A DNA stretch of 64,000 nt from Ruegeria spongiae (GCF_023502395.1 NZ_JAMFMB010000017.1:40573-104572), one strand, 5' to 3'. Shown: positions 55,750 to 64,000, numbered from the stretch's first letter. The notes: generated by a model not told the origin, from the letters alone. Numbers and translations are program-made.

Positions 55750-56109
55750 TCAGCCTTCCTTGCTCACGTCATCAAAAAACGGCGTCATCTGAGCGACGAT
55801 CACCGCATTTTCCTCAAGCGCGCGTTGCATCAGATCGCGCTCCTCATCGCTGATCTCGTGCCCTTCGGCCTCGCGCTCGGCTAATGTGCCATAACCGGTC
55901 ACATCCAAGGGCGCGGTATCCGCCTGCTTCAGGATCGCCACCGTCTCGCGCACCGCCTCCGCTTCGTCCACACCGCTGGCAAAACACATCAGTGCCGCCC
56001 CCGAGGCCCCATCGGGCAGACCATCGCCCTCCTTGCGTCCGATCTGAACGACAAGGGTATAGACCTGCTGGCGGGAGGGCTTTTTTGTCTTTTCCATGCG
56101 GCGGGCCAT
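55750..56109 (-). CDS. Conserved small protein of unknown function
   Basis: A 119-residue acidic cytoplasmic protein: KKPSRQQVYTLVVQIGRKEGDGLPDGASGAALMCFASGVDEAEAV, VTGYGTLAEREAEGHEISDEERDLMQRALEENAVIVAQMTPFF. Alternating strands and helices suggest a small alpha/beta fold, but I do not recognise a family. ATG 56109 has GGGGAG seven bases upstream; an ATG at 56097 is in frame too. Convergent with the channel gene; a CTGACGC/GCGTCAG hairpin at 55737-55753 spans the two stop regions. Confidence 0.7.
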   Translation of the reverse strand: MARRMEKTKKPSRQQVYTLVVQIGRKEGDGLPDGASGAALMCFASGVDEAEAVRETVAILKQADTAPLDVTGYGTLAEREAEGHEISDEERDLMQRALEENAVIVAQMTPFFDDVSKEG

Positions 56110-56266
56110 AGCCGGGCTCCCCGACGGGGTCAAGCCGGGCATTAAATCGCGCGAGATTGCCGATAATGTCAATCTTTAGGCTTAACAGGTCAAGCCTTGA
56201 GGGTCTGTCATGCTGTATCGCCTTCCGAATGCTATCAACCCCGCCCTTTCGACCATGGAGCATGCA

Positions 56267-56851
56267 ATGACAATCCGCACCCTTCGCCAAGGCGAGCATG
56301 AAATCATCGGCAAAATCACAGGCGCGGCCTTTGCCGACGACCCGGTGTACGATTTTCTGATGGGCAGTCAGGCAGCGATCATCGCTTACACCACCTTCAT
56401 GGCGAAGAAGCTATATCTGGAACGGGGCTTTGGCCACATCGCAGAGGACAACTCGGCTGGGTCCCTGTGGCTGCCCGCAGGCGTTTCGGGCCACCTCTCG
56501 TTTCTGCAAACGCTTCCGATTACTCCTGCGCTCATTCGTCATTGCGGGTTGCGGCGCGTTCTTCGGGCCCTTCCGGCCGGCGACGAGTTTGATCGGCACA
56601 AGCCAAAACACCCCTTCTTTTATCTTTTCGTGATCGGAGTCCTTACCGAGGGGCGAGGCAAAGGCCTGGGGGGCAAGTTGATGGAAGCCGGGCTGGAGAT
56701 GGCGGATCAGGCAGGCATGCCCGTTTACCTGGAAAACAGCAAAGAAGAGAACATGAGGTTCTATCAACGCTACGGCTTTGAACAGATCGGCGAGTGCTAT
56801 CCGGTTCCAGGTTGCCCGGTAGAGCGCCTGATGCTTCGCCCCGCGCAATAA
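56267..56851 (+). CDS. GNAT-family N-acetyltransferase
   Basis: A 194-residue GNAT. The acetyl-CoA loop is LTEGRGKGLGGKLMEAGLE (Q/RxxGxG/A type) after the strand FFYLFVIGV; motif B is MPVYLENSKEENMRFYQRYGFEQIGE. The acceptor is unknown. ATG 56267 has GGAG six bases upstream; ATG 56255 and 56210 are in frame. It precedes an MFS gene by 56 bases and may be cotranscribed, which would suit an acetylate-and-export or resistance function, though this is only contextual. Confidence 0.85.
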   Translation: MTIRTLRQGEHEIIGKITGAAFADDPVYDFLMGSQAAIIAYTTFMAKKLYLERGFGHIAEDNSAGSLWLPAGVSGHLSFLQTLPITPALIRHCGLRRVLRALPAGDEFDRHKPKHPFFYLFVIGVLTEGRGKGLGGKLMEAGLEMADQAGMPVYLENSKEENMRFYQRYGFEQIGECYPVPGCPVERLMLRPAQ

Positions 56852-56907
56852 TTGCGAACCTATCGGCATCCAAAACAACACAATACACCAAACAACAGGA
56901 CCGTATC

Positions 56908-58095
56908 ATGAAACCAACCAAGTGGATCGTACTGGGCGCTTTTGCCTTTCAACTCTGCGTCACGCATATCTTGTGGTTCAACTTTGTGCCGCTCACCTCG
57001 CTGCTGCAGGAAACCTATGGCGTGGATGAACTGACGGCCTCGCTGCAGGTTCTGGTTTTCCCGCTATTCTACGTGATTTTCACCTTGCACGCGGGCGTTC
57101 TGGTGGACCGCTGGGGCTACAAGAAGCTGCTCCGGCTGGCGGCTTCGATCATGACGTTGTTTGCCTTCTGCCGTATCTATACCGAAAGTTTCTGGTTTCT
57201 GTTTCTGGCGCAATCGGCCATTGCCATCTCGCAGCCCTATATCATCAACGCCATTTCCAAAGTGGTCGCTGATTGGTTCGAACCCGAGCACAACGCCATG
57301 GCAACCGGCCTAGCCTCGATGGGGATGTTCCTGGGCATGGCAGTCGGTGCGGCGATCACACCAATGGTGGTGAGCGAGTTCGGCCTGTCCTTCAGCATGG
57401 GGATCTTTGCGGTTCTCAGCCTCGTCAGCACACTGATCTACTTTGTGGCAGTTGACGAGCGTGGCGACGGTGCCGGCAATGAGTCCGCAGGGTTCCGCGA
57501 ATACATTGAGGTTCTGCAGCACAAAAACATCCGCTACATGGCTCTGTTTTCGTTCATGGCCCTTGGCGCGTTCAACGGGTTGACCCTCTGGCTCGAGGCG
57601 ATTCTGGGGCAGTATGGCATTTCGGTCGATGATGCCGGATTGGTGGCTGGGCTTATCATTATCGGTGGTATTTTGGGGGCCGTCGTCATCCCGGCGATGT
57701 CCGACCGGACGATGCGCAGGAAACCGTTCCTCATGGTCTGTTCGCTGATTGGCGGCCTATTGGTCTATCCGCTTTGCTTCACGGCAAACCTTGGCCCGCT
57801 TTATGGCTATGCATTCACGCTGGGCTTCTTCTTCCTGGCCTGTCTTCCTGTGATGCTCAGCTTCGCCGAGGAACAGGTGGGCAAAGGCAAGGCAGGTGCC
57901 GCGACGGGCCTTCTGTTCCTGTGCGGGAATTCCGGCGGCATCATCGCGATCCCCCTGATGTCGATGATGAACGGGGACAGCGGCACCTGGAACAACGCGG
58001 CATACTTCACGGTTGCCTTGCTGCTTCTGGCATCGTTCAGCACGTTCGGGCTGAAAGACCTCAAAATCCGAGCCGGTGCAAAAGGGAAGGCCTGA
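56908..58095 (+). CDS. MFS transporter of unknown substrate
   Basis: A 395-residue, 12-helix major facilitator. The N-half has ILWFNFVPLTSLLQETYGVDELTASLQVL and the MFS motif A-like LVDRWGYKKLLRL between TM2 and TM3; the C-half starts after EVLQHKNIRYMALFSFMAL. The N-terminal pattern and spacing recall the FLVCR/DIRC2-like group, but substrate is not evident. AGGA precedes the ATG. A bidirectional terminator follows. Confidence 0.82.
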   Translation: MKPTKWIVLGAFAFQLCVTHILWFNFVPLTSLLQETYGVDELTASLQVLVFPLFYVIFTLHAGVLVDRWGYKKLLRLAASIMTLFAFCRIYTESFWFLFLAQSAIAISQPYIINAISKVVADWFEPEHNAMATGLASMGMFLGMAVGAAITPMVVSEFGLSFSMGIFAVLSLVSTLIYFVAVDERGDGAGNESAGFREYIEVLQHKNIRYMALFSFMALGAFNGLTLWLEAILGQYGISVDDAGLVAGLIIIGGILGAVVIPAMSDRTMRRKPFLMVCSLIGGLLVYPLCFTANLGPLYGYAFTLGFFFLACLPVMLSFAEEQVGKGKAGAATGLLFLCGNSGGIIAIPLMSMMNGDSGTWNNAAYFTVALLLLASFSTFGLKDLKIRAGAKGKA

Positions 58096-58140
58096 CGTCA
58101 CGGGCCATTGGCTGCCGATTTTACGGTAAGCACGCAAACG

Positions 58141-58178
58141 AAAAAGGCCGCTGCAGGATCGCAGCGGCCTTGTTTTTT
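58141..58178. terminator. Bidirectional terminator between the MFS gene and dapD
   Basis: AAAAA then an 11-bp stem AAGGCCGCTGC/GCAGCGGCCTT with an AGGATC loop, then G and six T. Usable from both strands between convergent genes. Confidence 0.9.
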
Positions 58179-58195
58179 CAGGAACAAGCGCCCGT

Positions 58196-59023
58196 TCAGT
58201 CCCGCAGCAACTCGTTGATGCCGGTTTTCGACCGGGTCTTTTCATCCACCCGCTTCACGATCACTGCACAATAGAGGCTGATGTTGTTCTTCGACGGCAT
58301 TGAGCCTGCGACCACGACCGAATAGGGCGGCACCTCGCCATAGGTGACCTCGCCGGTTTCGCGATCCACGATCTTGGTGGACTTGCCGATGAACACGCCC
58401 ATGCCAAGGACCGAGCCTTCGCGCACGATGCAGCCTTCGACCACTTCCGAGCGTGCACCGATAAAACAATTATCCTCGATGATGGTCGGCCCGGCCTGCA
58501 TCGGCTCCAGCACGCCGCCGATACCGACGCCGCCCGAGAGGTGCACGTTCTTGCCGATCTGCGCGCAGGACCCCACGGTGGCCCAGGTATCGACCATGGT
58601 GCCCTCGTCCACATAAGCGCCGAGGTTCACGAAGGACGGCATCAGCACCACGCCCGGCGCGATAAAGGCGGATTTGCGCACCACGCAGTTGGGCACCGCG
58701 CGGAAGCCCGCGTCACGCCACTGGTTGTCGCCCCAGCCTGCGAACTTGCTGTCGACCTTGTCCCACCAGCCGCCGTTTTGCGGCCCGCCCTGCTGCTGTT
58801 CCATGTCCTTGATGCGGAAGCCCAGAAGAACCGCCTTCTTGGCCCATTGGTTCACGTGCCAGGACCCGTCGCCCTGCTTCTCGGCCACGCGCAGAGAACC
58901 GCTGTCGAGCGCGTTCAGCGTATCCTCGATCGCTTCGCGCTGTTCACCGGTGGTGGCCGGGGTGATGGTATCGCGCGCGTCCCACGCGGCTTCGATGGCC
59001 GTTTCCAGTTGCGTGTTGGACAT
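58196..59023 (-). CDS. dapD: Tetrahydrodipicolinate N-succinyltransferase
   Basis: A 275-residue DapD that succinylates tetrahydrodipicolinate in lysine/DAP synthesis. N-terminal helical domain (1-100), then the left-handed beta-helix of hexapeptide repeats ([67 protein letters not shown]). Residue blocks [12 protein letters not shown] and AGSMPSKN fit. Normal length. Works with dapE at 50.5 kb. Confidence 0.96.
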   Translation of the reverse strand: MSNTQLETAIEAAWDARDTITPATTGEQREAIEDTLNALDSGSLRVAEKQGDGSWHVNQWAKKAVLLGFRIKDMEQQQGGPQNGGWWDKVDSKFAGWGDNQWRDAGFRAVPNCVVRKSAFIAPGVVLMPSFVNLGAYVDEGTMVDTWATVGSCAQIGKNVHLSGGVGIGGVLEPMQAGPTIIEDNCFIGARSEVVEGCIVREGSVLGMGVFIGKSTKIVDRETGEVTYGEVPPYSVVVAGSMPSKNNISLYCAVIVKRVDEKTRSKTGINELLRD

Positions 59024-59116
59024 CTGCTTGCTCCCTGCAATATCTGGTCATGTCGGTGTCGCCTATATGCAAACGGCAGCCATTGCGCAATGCGACGTGA
59101 CACCGGCGCTTTGCGT

Positions 59117-59138
59117 CAGTCACGGGTCAGTCACGGGT
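59117..59138. repeat. 11-base tandem duplication at the bioB stop codon
   Basis: CAGTCACGGGT occurs twice in a row (59117-59127 and 59128-59138), followed by CAG. The bioB stop (59127-59129) lies at the junction; the C-terminal residues LTRD come from the right copy. Probably a replication-slippage duplication. Confidence 0.8.
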
Positions 59139-60092
59139 CAGGGCGCCGATCAGCTCGAACATATCGTGGTCCTGTCCGGTTCCGGCATTCGGCGCCGTCA
59201 GCAATACGTCGCCATAGAAAATCGAATTCGCCCCGGCCAGAAAACACAACACCTGCTCTGCCGCCGAGAAATCCGAGCGTCCGGCGGACAGCCTGACACG
59301 GGTTTTCGGCATGATGATCCGGGCGGTGGCAACCATCCGCACCAGATCGAAGATGCCGACTTTCTGACGATGCGCCAGCGGCGTGCCCTCGATCGGGATC
59401 AGCGCGTTGATCGGCACGCTTTCGGGGTGCGGATCGAACCCGGCAAGCACCTGCAGCATCGACGCCCGGTCGTGGGTGCTTTCGCCCATCCCGATGATGC
59501 CACCGCAGCACAGGTCGATCCCTGCATCGCGACAATGCGACAGCGTTTCCAGGCGGTCCTGATAGGTGCGCGTTCCGATGATTTCGGCGTAGAATTCCGG
59601 CGATGTATCGAGGTTGTGATTATAGGCCGTCAGACCCGCATCCGCCAGTTGTTGGGCCTGATGCGGTTGCAGCATTCCCAGCGTGACGCAGGCCTCCATC
59701 CCCAGATCCCGCACGCCTGAGACCATCTCGAGCACGTTGTCGAATTCCTGACCATCGCGCACTTGCCGCCAGGCTGCACCCATGCAGAACCGTTCGGCAC
59801 CCGCAGCTTTTGCCCGCTTTGCAAGCGACAGCACATGCGCCGGGTTCATCAGCTTTTCCTTGGTCAGATCCACTTCGCGGTGATGCGCCGATTGCGGACA
59901 ATAGGCGCAATCCTCGGGGCAGCCGCCGGTCTTGATCGACAGCAAGCTGGCTTTCTGGATGTCCTCGGGATCATGATGCGCCCGGTGTATCGCATTGGCT
60001 TGACCAACGAGGTCCAGCAAGGGGAGACGCAGCAGCGCCTCCACCTCGTCGACCGTCCAGTCGCTGCGCAGTACCCTGGTGCCGTCAAGCAT
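59127..60092 (-). CDS. bioB: Biotin synthase
   Basis: A 321-residue radical-SAM enzyme that inserts sulfur into dethiobiotin. The radical-SAM cluster is [11 protein letters not shown] (CxxxCxxC), with [12 protein letters not shown] before it. Other blocks: [31 protein letters not shown] (2Fe-2S ligand region), RVRLSAGR (Arg ligand of the 2Fe-2S cluster). ATG 60092 overlaps the bioY end by 8 bases; the frame opens upstream at 60260. It is transcribed after bioY. An 11-base tandem repeat (59117-59138) spans its stop codon. Confidence 0.95.
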   Translation of the reverse strand: MLDGTRVLRSDWTVDEVEALLRLPLLDLVGQANAIHRAHHDPEDIQKASLLSIKTGGCPEDCAYCPQSAHHREVDLTKEKLMNPAHVLSLAKRAKAAGAERFCMGAAWRQVRDGQEFDNVLEMVSGVRDLGMEACVTLGMLQPHQAQQLADAGLTAYNHNLDTSPEFYAEIIGTRTYQDRLETLSHCRDAGIDLCCGGIIGMGESTHDRASMLQVLAGFDPHPESVPINALIPIEGTPLAHRQKVGIFDLVRMVATARIIMPKTRVRLSAGRSDFSAAEQVLCFLAGANSIFYGDVLLTAPNAGTGQDHDMFELIGALTRD

Positions 60093-60672
60093 CGGATCGG
60101 CTTCCACGAATGTGCGCGCGCAGCCCGGAGGGCAGGCCCAGTACAACAACACTGGCCAGCACGATCTTGACCAGATCCCCGGCGATGAACGGTGTGAACC
60201 CATAGGCCAGCAGCTTGTCCCCCGGCACGAATTGCGCCAGCCAGCCAAGGCCAAGCGCATAGATCATCGCAAGGCCCACCAGCATCGCAGGCCAAAGGAA
60301 CAGCTTGCGCAGGTGATCAGCAGCCCAACCCACGATGACGGCCGCGACGACAAAGCCCAGCAGGTATCCCCCTGTGCCACCAACCATATAGGCCAGTCCG
60401 ACGCCTTTTTCGGGCGTTCCGGCAAAGACCGGGAAACCAAGGGCACCCACCATCAGATAACCCAGCACGGTCGCGGTTCCCAACCGCAGGCCATAGGCGG
60501 CGGCAAGCGCCATGACAGCAGCAACCTGCAGGGTCATCGGGACCGGCCAGAACGGAACCTGAACCTTTGCGCTGAGGGTCAGCAGCAACACACCTGCGAC
60601 GACGCGCAGGGCCTGTCCGGGCAGGCCGACCGAGCCAACCGCCGGAAGCGCGGAAGATTGGGGCAGTTTCAT
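60085..60672 (-). CDS. bioY: Biotin (or dethiobiotin) transporter S-component
   Basis: A 195-residue six-helix Bio[75 protein letters not shown] (conserved GGTGGYL) and [11 protein letters not shown]. It is the substrate-binding unit of an ECF vitamin transporter; the EcfA/EcfT parts are not in this window. BioY can act alone in some alphaproteobacteria. AAGGAAA precedes the ATG, and two BioR boxes lie upstream. Cotranscribed with bioB. Confidence 0.93.
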   Translation of the reverse strand: MKLPQSSALPAVGSVGLPGQALRVVAGVLLLTLSAKVQVPFWPVPMTLQVAAVMALAAAYGLRLGTATVLGYLMVGALGFPVFAGTPEKGVGLAYMVGGTGGYLLGFVVAAVIVGWAADHLRKLFLWPAMLVGLAMIYALGLGWLAQFVPGDKLLAYGFTPFIAGDLVKIVLASVVVLGLPSGLRAHIRGSRSDA

Positions 60673-60683
60673 GGGCTTTCCTT

Positions 60684-60693
60684 TTATAGATAA
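60684..60693. promoter_or_regulatory. BioR operator 1 upstream of bioY
   Basis: TTATAGATAA, a palindromic match to the alphaproteobacterial BioR box TTATMKATAA, placed 12 bases before the bioY ATG, just upstream of its ribosome site. Confidence 0.85.
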
Positions 60694-60724
60694 AAATTCT
60701 TACTTTCTACTGTTTTTGAAATTT

Positions 60725-60734
60725 TTATCGATAA
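60725..60734. promoter_or_regulatory. BioR operator 2 upstream of bioY
   Basis: TTATCGATAA, a perfect palindrome that also fits TTATMKATAA, 41 bases from operator 1 (about four helical turns), so two dimers could bind the same face of the promoter. Confidence 0.78.
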
Positions 60735-60778
60735 AGAGTCAAGCCACTTGTTGCCACACCCCTGAAACACGGTGAGGG

Positions 60779-61378
60779 TCAGAGCATTCGGCGGATGTGT
60801 CGCGCGAGAATGCCACTGGCGGCCACTGCGTTCCGACCCTTCAGCGCCTGAAGGATGGCAGCGTGATCTGCATCGGTTCGCTGCACCCACTTCCGTTGCC
60901 ATTGGGCAAAGAAATGGCGGGCGCTTGCGATGTGCAGATCGTCAATCGCATGCAGCAGGCGCGGCATGGCGCACGGGGTGAGGATGACACGGTGAAAAAC
61001 CCGGTTCCGTGCCTCCCAGGTGGGCATGTCCTCGGCGGCATCACATTGTGCAAGCGCCTCTGCTGCAAGTCTGATATCTCGTGGCGTGAGGCTTTGAACC
61101 GCATGCTGCAGTGCAAGCGTTTCCAGTGCCACGCGCATTTCGATCACCTCGCGCATTTCTGACGGATCGAGCGCGGCGACACGCATGCCGCGTCTCGGCT
61201 CGCTAACCGCCAACCCATGCGCCTCAAGCCGCAACAGTGCTTCGCGCACCGGAACATGGCTGGTCTCATGGGCGCGCGCTATGTGGTCCTGTCGCAGCTT
61301 CTCGCCCGCTGGCAGGGCACCAGTGATGATCTGCTGGCTGAGGCTTTCGTAAATCGAGTCGGCAATTGTCGCTGTCAT
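60779..61378 (-). CDS. bioR: GntR-family biotin regulator BioR
   Basis: A 199-residue FadR-type GntR regulator. The winged HTH is SIYESLSQQIITGALPAGEKLRQDHIARAHETSHVPVREALLRLEAHGLAV; the C-terminal FCD helical domain starts near REVIEMRVALETLALQHAV and carries AEALAQCD and RNRVFHRVIL. BioR represses bioYB-type genes in alphaproteobacteria that lack the BirA DNA-binding domain. Its own start is preceded by a BioR box. Same strand as the upstream threonine dehydratase gene with a 31-base gap. Confidence 0.88.
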   Translation of the reverse strand: MTATIADSIYESLSQQIITGALPAGEKLRQDHIARAHETSHVPVREALLRLEAHGLAVSEPRRGMRVAALDPSEMREVIEMRVALETLALQHAVQSLTPRDIRLAAEALAQCDAAEDMPTWEARNRVFHRVILTPCAMPRLLHAIDDLHIASARHFFAQWQRKWVQRTDADHAAILQALKGRNAVAASGILARHIRRML

Positions 61379-61381
61379 GGA

Positions 61382-61391
61382 TTATAGATAA
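61382..61391. promoter_or_regulatory. BioR operator at the bioR start
   Basis: TTATAGATAA lies four bases before the bioR ATG at 61378. It should allow autoregulation by BioR. Confidence 0.82.
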
Positions 61392-61409
61392 AATCTGCCT
61401 CGACCGCAC

Positions 61410-62354
61410 TCAAGCGGAATTGTCCGGGTTGAGCGGGTCGGGCGCGATATTTGCACCGCAGACCAGAACCGCCAGTCTTTCACCAGGCTCCGGGCGATAG
61501 GCGCCCGACATCAGCGCAGCCAGCGCGGTGGCCCCCGCTGGTTCAACCAGAATGCGCCGTTCTTGCCAAAGCGCGGTCTGCGCGGACCGGATCGCCGTAT
61601 CCGTGACCAGCACGGTTTGCGTTCCGCGCCGCGTCGCAAGATCGAAGCAGATCTCGCCAATCCGTCGCGCCCCCAGCGCATTGGCGGCGATGCCCGAAAC
61701 CTCGACATCCACCGGATGACCGGCCACGCGCGCGGCATGCAACGCGCAAGAGGTTTCCGGCTCGACCGCCACCACCTTGCGCGCGCCCTGCAACCAGGCC
61801 AGTGCGCCCGCTATAAGACCGCCACCGCCAACCGCGATCAGAATGGTGTCAGCCTGCAGTCCCTGCCGCTCCCATTCGCGGATCAGCGTGCCCTGCCCCG
61901 CAACCGTAGCCGGCGCGTCATAGGCGTGGATCTGCATCGCGCCCGAACGCGCCTCATGCTGTTGCGCCATTGTCAGGGCATTGGCGTATTCACCGGGCAC
62001 CACCGTCAGGTCTGCGCCGATACGCTCGATCAGAGCTATCTTGGAGGGGCCCGCCAGTTCCGGTACGAAAATATGCACGGGATACCCCAGAGCCCGCGCG
62101 CCATAGGCCGCTGCAGCGCCATGATTGCCGCCCGAAGCCGCAACCACACCCGCCGCTGGAACCTCACTACCGAGCAACGTGTTGAAGGCGCCGCGCGCCT
62201 TGAAACTACCGGTATGCTGAAACTGCTCAAGCTTCATCTCGACCGGATGGTCCAACCCGAACCCCCCGCAGCGCATCACCGGCGTTTCCACCACATGCCC
62301 GGCGATCCGGCCCGCTGCCGCCTCGATTTCCTGCGTCCACCCCATTGTCATCAT
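61410..62354 (-). CDS. Threonine/serine dehydratase (PLP fold type II)
   Basis: A 314-residue enzyme. The PLP lysine is in FQHTGSFKARGAFN, the phosphate loop in ASGGNHGAAAAYGARAL and AVGGGGLIAGALAW; AVEPETSCALHAA follows. It is shorter than IlvA and lacks the C-terminal regulatory domain, so it is a catabolic-type threonine/serine dehydratase (or a serine racemase relative). Start ATG 62354, followed by two further in-frame ATGs. The frame opens further upstream, but no family text supports that. Divergent from the LOG gene. Confidence 0.87.
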   Translation of the reverse strand: MMTMGWTQEIEAAAGRIAGHVVETPVMRCGGFGLDHPVEMKLEQFQHTGSFKARGAFNTLLGSEVPAAGVVAASGGNHGAAAAYGARALGYPVHIFVPELAGPSKIALIERIGADLTVVPGEYANALTMAQQHEARSGAMQIHAYDAPATVAGQGTLIREWERQGLQADTILIAVGGGGLIAGALAWLQGARKVVAVEPETSCALHAARVAGHPVDVEVSGIAANALGARRIGEICFDLATRRGTQTVLVTDTAIRSAQTALWQERRILVEPAGATALAALMSGAYRPEPGERLAVLVCGANIAPDPLNPDNSA

Positions 62355-62426
62355 CCCGTCACTGGCGCTCTGGTCGCGAACCCTATAGCTGTTGGGCAGA
62401 CACGCAAGCCGGGACAAGACACCGCA

Positions 62427-63272
62427 ATGAAAGAAGATCACCGCCTGAGCCCTTTCCGGGACGCCCATACCGACCGCAGCACCGCAAGCGAGGTGCCGGA
62501 CACGCCGCAGACACGCTCGCCCGCCTATAGGCTGGCCTTTGCGGATGAGGAATTCCTGTGCCGCGAAGAGCTGCGCCCGGTGCGGTTGCAGCTTGAGCTT
62601 TTGAAGCCGCAGTTGATGCTGGACGAACACGGCATCACCTCGACCATTGTGATGTTTGGCGGCGCGCGTATTCCCGAACCGTCCAAAAAACACACCGCGC
62701 GCACCCAGACATTGGCGGATCTGTCGGAGTTCTATGACGAGGCGCGCGAGTTTGCCCGGCTGATGACCGAGAAGTCCAAGCAAAGCGGTTGCCGCGAGAA
62801 CGTGATCGTCACCGGCGGCGGCCCCGGCGTGATGGAGGCCGGCAACCGCGGCGCCGAAGATGCGGGCGGTTGCTCCATCGGGCTCAACATCGTGCTGCCG
62901 CATGAGCAGGCACCCAACCTGCATGTAACGCCGGAGCTGGCCTTCAACTTCCACTATTTTGCGATCCGCAAGATGCATTTCCTGATGCGCGCCCGCGCCA
63001 TCACCATCTTCCCCGGCGGGTTCGGCACGATGGACGAATTATTCGAGGCGCTGACCCTGATCCAGACCGGGCGCATGGACCGGGTTCCGTTCCTGCTGTT
63101 CGGGCGCACCTTCTGGGAAAAGGTCATCAACTGGGAGGCACTGGCGGACGCAGGCACGATCTCGGACGAGGATCTCGACCTATTCCGATTTGTGGACACG
63201 GCGCAGGACGCGGTGGACCTGATCGAAAGCTGGGAACCCGCCCCACCCCGCGATGACATCCCCGGTCGCTGA
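62427..63272 (+). CDS. LOG-family (TIGR00730) phosphoribohydrolase
   Basis: A 281-residue Rossmann protein. The signature is TIFPGGFGTMDELFEALTLIQTGRM (PGGxGTxxE), preceded by VTGGGPGVMEAGNRGA and IGLNIVLPHEQ. LOG proteins release the base from nucleoside 5'-monophosphates (cytokinin-type or pyrimidine/purine monophosphate nucleosidase, PpnN-like). The N-terminal 85 residues extend beyond the minimal LOG domain. ATG 62427 is used; upstream codons in the same frame run antisense to the dehydratase gene. Confidence 0.88.
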   Translation: MKEDHRLSPFRDAHTDRSTASEVPDTPQTRSPAYRLAFADEEFLCREELRPVRLQLELLKPQLMLDEHGITSTIVMFGGARIPEPSKKHTARTQTLADLSEFYDEAREFARLMTEKSKQSGCRENVIVTGGGPGVMEAGNRGAEDAGGCSIGLNIVLPHEQAPNLHVTPELAFNFHYFAIRKMHFLMRARAITIFPGGFGTMDELFEALTLIQTGRMDRVPFLLFGRTFWEKVINWEALADAGTISDEDLDLFRFVDTAQDAVDLIESWEPAPPRDDIPGR

Positions 63273-63306
63273 ACCACAGCTGACCCAACCCCCTGATCCG
63301 GGCTGT

Positions 63307-63672
63307 TTAGGTGTAGAATCCGTTCCTGTTTCTTTCTGTTGATTTGTTTGCGGTCAAGGCCTGCTGAGCGGAGCCCTTGCGGAACTCAAGTGAAGCAGGC
63401 CGGGTGGCGCGGGTGAGATTGGCGAAGACGGCCCGAGCCAGTCCGCCAAGCGATGTGTGTGGTCTCTGGGTGTTGTAATCAATCCTCCAAGTTTCGATGA
63501 TCTTCCGTGCCTCAGCGAGGTTGCCGAAGATGTGTTCGTTCAAGCGTTCGTCCCGGAGCATGCCGTTGAATGTCTCCACAAAGGCGTTCTGCATTGGCTT
63601 TCCCGGTGCGATGTAATGCCAGCCGACGCCGGTAGCAGCTTCGCCACAGCGCGCGTTGCGTTTCCACCACAC
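63307..63672 (-). pseudogene. IS3-family transposase OrfB C-terminal remnant
   Basis: The last ~110 residues of an IS3-type DDE transposase: [32 protein letters not shown] (with the catalytic Glu in FVETFN) and [21 protein letters not shown]. The DDE aspartates and orfA are missing. The frame breaks just upstream, where another frame carries the continuation, so it is frameshifted and truncated. No inverted repeats are clear. It follows the LOG gene by 34 bases. Confidence 0.8.
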
Positions 63673-63738
63673 TCCGAGTTGCTTCCGTAGTGATTCCAGC
63701 GGGTGAAGTACAACGTAAGCGTTGCATACAGTCCCGCA

Positions 63739-63870
63739 CTAGATGTTCAGTCCCGGCATCTGGTGGATCGGGTCAACAATGAATCTGTCTGACTCTGAAG
63801 TCCAGATTTTGCAGATGTATTCGTAGGGCGTGAGACCGCCGAGCGTCTTGAGGCGACGGGCGTAATTATG
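63739..63870 (-). pseudogene. Second transposase remnant (IS481-like C-terminus)
   Basis: A 43-residue end, HNYARRLKTLGGLTPYEYICKIW then TSESDRFIVDPIHQMPGLNI and a stop, matches the C-terminus of IS481/IS3-type integrase-like transposases. The residues further upstream in the open frame do not look like transposase, so only the tail is kept. It abuts the IS3 remnant. Confidence 0.6.
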
Positions 63871-63880
63871 GCGGCGAAAG

Positions 63881-63931
63881 GGGCTCAAGGTTCCAATGAA
63901 ACAACCCAAGAAGGCACGGCTCTGGCTGAAC
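63881..63931 (+). pseudogene. Short fragment of an IS3-type OrfB on the opposite strand
   Basis: On the plus strand the frame GLKVPMKQPKKARLWLN matches the stretch before the DDE domain of IS3-type OrfB proteins. The following text (PLGTLLRNALAGSGRV) no longer matches, so it is a piece of a third insertion. Evidence is short. Confidence 0.35.
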
Positions 63932-64000
63932 CCTCTCGGGACATTGCTGCGCAATGCCCTGGCGGGCAGTGGAAGGGTCATGTGTCCGGCTGCAGAGGTT
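63932..64000. other. Unassigned edge sequence
   Basis: The final 69 bases hold no clear gene or element end; they may be part of the insertion-sequence patchwork, which continues past the window. Confidence 0.4.

Noticed and set aside
55737..55753. CTGACGC/GCGTCAG inverted repeat between two convergent genes, considered as a terminator.
   Set aside because: No T run on either side; mentioned under the neighbouring gene only.
61563..62426. Extended in-frame upstream region of the LOG gene (288 codons).
   Set aside because: It is antisense to the threonine dehydratase, whose PLP motifs are complete; the LOG start is placed at 62427.

Overview
The window is GC-rich, densely coded alphaproteobacterial chromosome. 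Gene content points to the Rhodobacterales (Roseobacter group): a CcrM-type GANTC methyltransferase next to rnhB, the flagellar regulators FlbT and FlaF beside a short flagellin, a Rhodobacter-type porin, a DUF3576-leuS-lptE-holA block, and a BioR-controlled biotin locus. Placement is inferred from protein families and gene order only. GTG and TTG starts are common (for example 3904, 15348, 18470, 19596, 23114, 26759, 30534, 33721, 37354, 39105, 47217, 50474), usually backed by a ribosome binding site or a tight overlap.

Layout. 1-5.1 kb: thioredoxin-TPR protein (cut by the window edge), exonuclease III, an orphan OmpR-type regulator, GTP cyclohydrolase II, an L,D-transpeptidase and the YggS PLP protein. 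5.1-13.3 kb: porin, DUF3576 lipoprotein, leuS, lptE, holA, a glutathione transferase, a BaiN-type flavoprotein and a small HNH protein. 13.3-15.4 kb: a translationally coupled SDR / enoyl-CoA hydratase-like / VOC operon. 15.4-21.8 kb: DUF2125 protein, then pmbA-cysQ-DUF4170-(WaaA-like)-lpxK, linking lipid A work with a Kdo-transferase-like protein whose expected catalytic motif is missing. 21.8-28.8 kb: DsbA-like protein, DciA, MutY, AlkB, a membrane class III cyclase, CcrM and RNase HII; the ccrM leader carries three GANTC sites.

28.8-32.1 kb is the least familiar stretch: two small secreted proteins, a two-helix membrane protein with a C-terminal winged-helix-like domain, and a DUF427/class III cyclase fusion. 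32.1-38.0 kb is a flagellar island (DUF1217, FlbT, FlaF, flagellin, FlgN-like, rod-binding protein, FliK, FlgD). 38-44.3 kb holds a phosphotransferase and a polyamine-type ABC operon with a DUF1330 gene embedded and hairpins flanking the binding-protein gene.

44.3-51.7 kb: lytic transglycosylase, WYL regulator, GST-like protein, DUF1801 protein, RNase R, a DUF2064 transferase and DapE. 51.7-55.7 kb: a perfect CtrA-type box, two adjacent Hint-domain genes (one with, one without the N-terminal cysteine) and a bacterial glutamate-receptor-like channel protein. 55.7-63.3 kb: small conserved protein, GNAT, MFS transporter, DapD, bioYB with its regulator BioR and three recognisable BioR boxes, threonine dehydratase and a LOG-family protein. 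The right edge (63.3-64 kb) is a patchwork of insertion-sequence remnants.

Most of the window is housekeeping. No CRISPR array, rRNA, tRNA, prophage or complete mobile element was seen. No gene-free stretch exceeds 300 bases except the IS-remnant zone after 63.7 kb.
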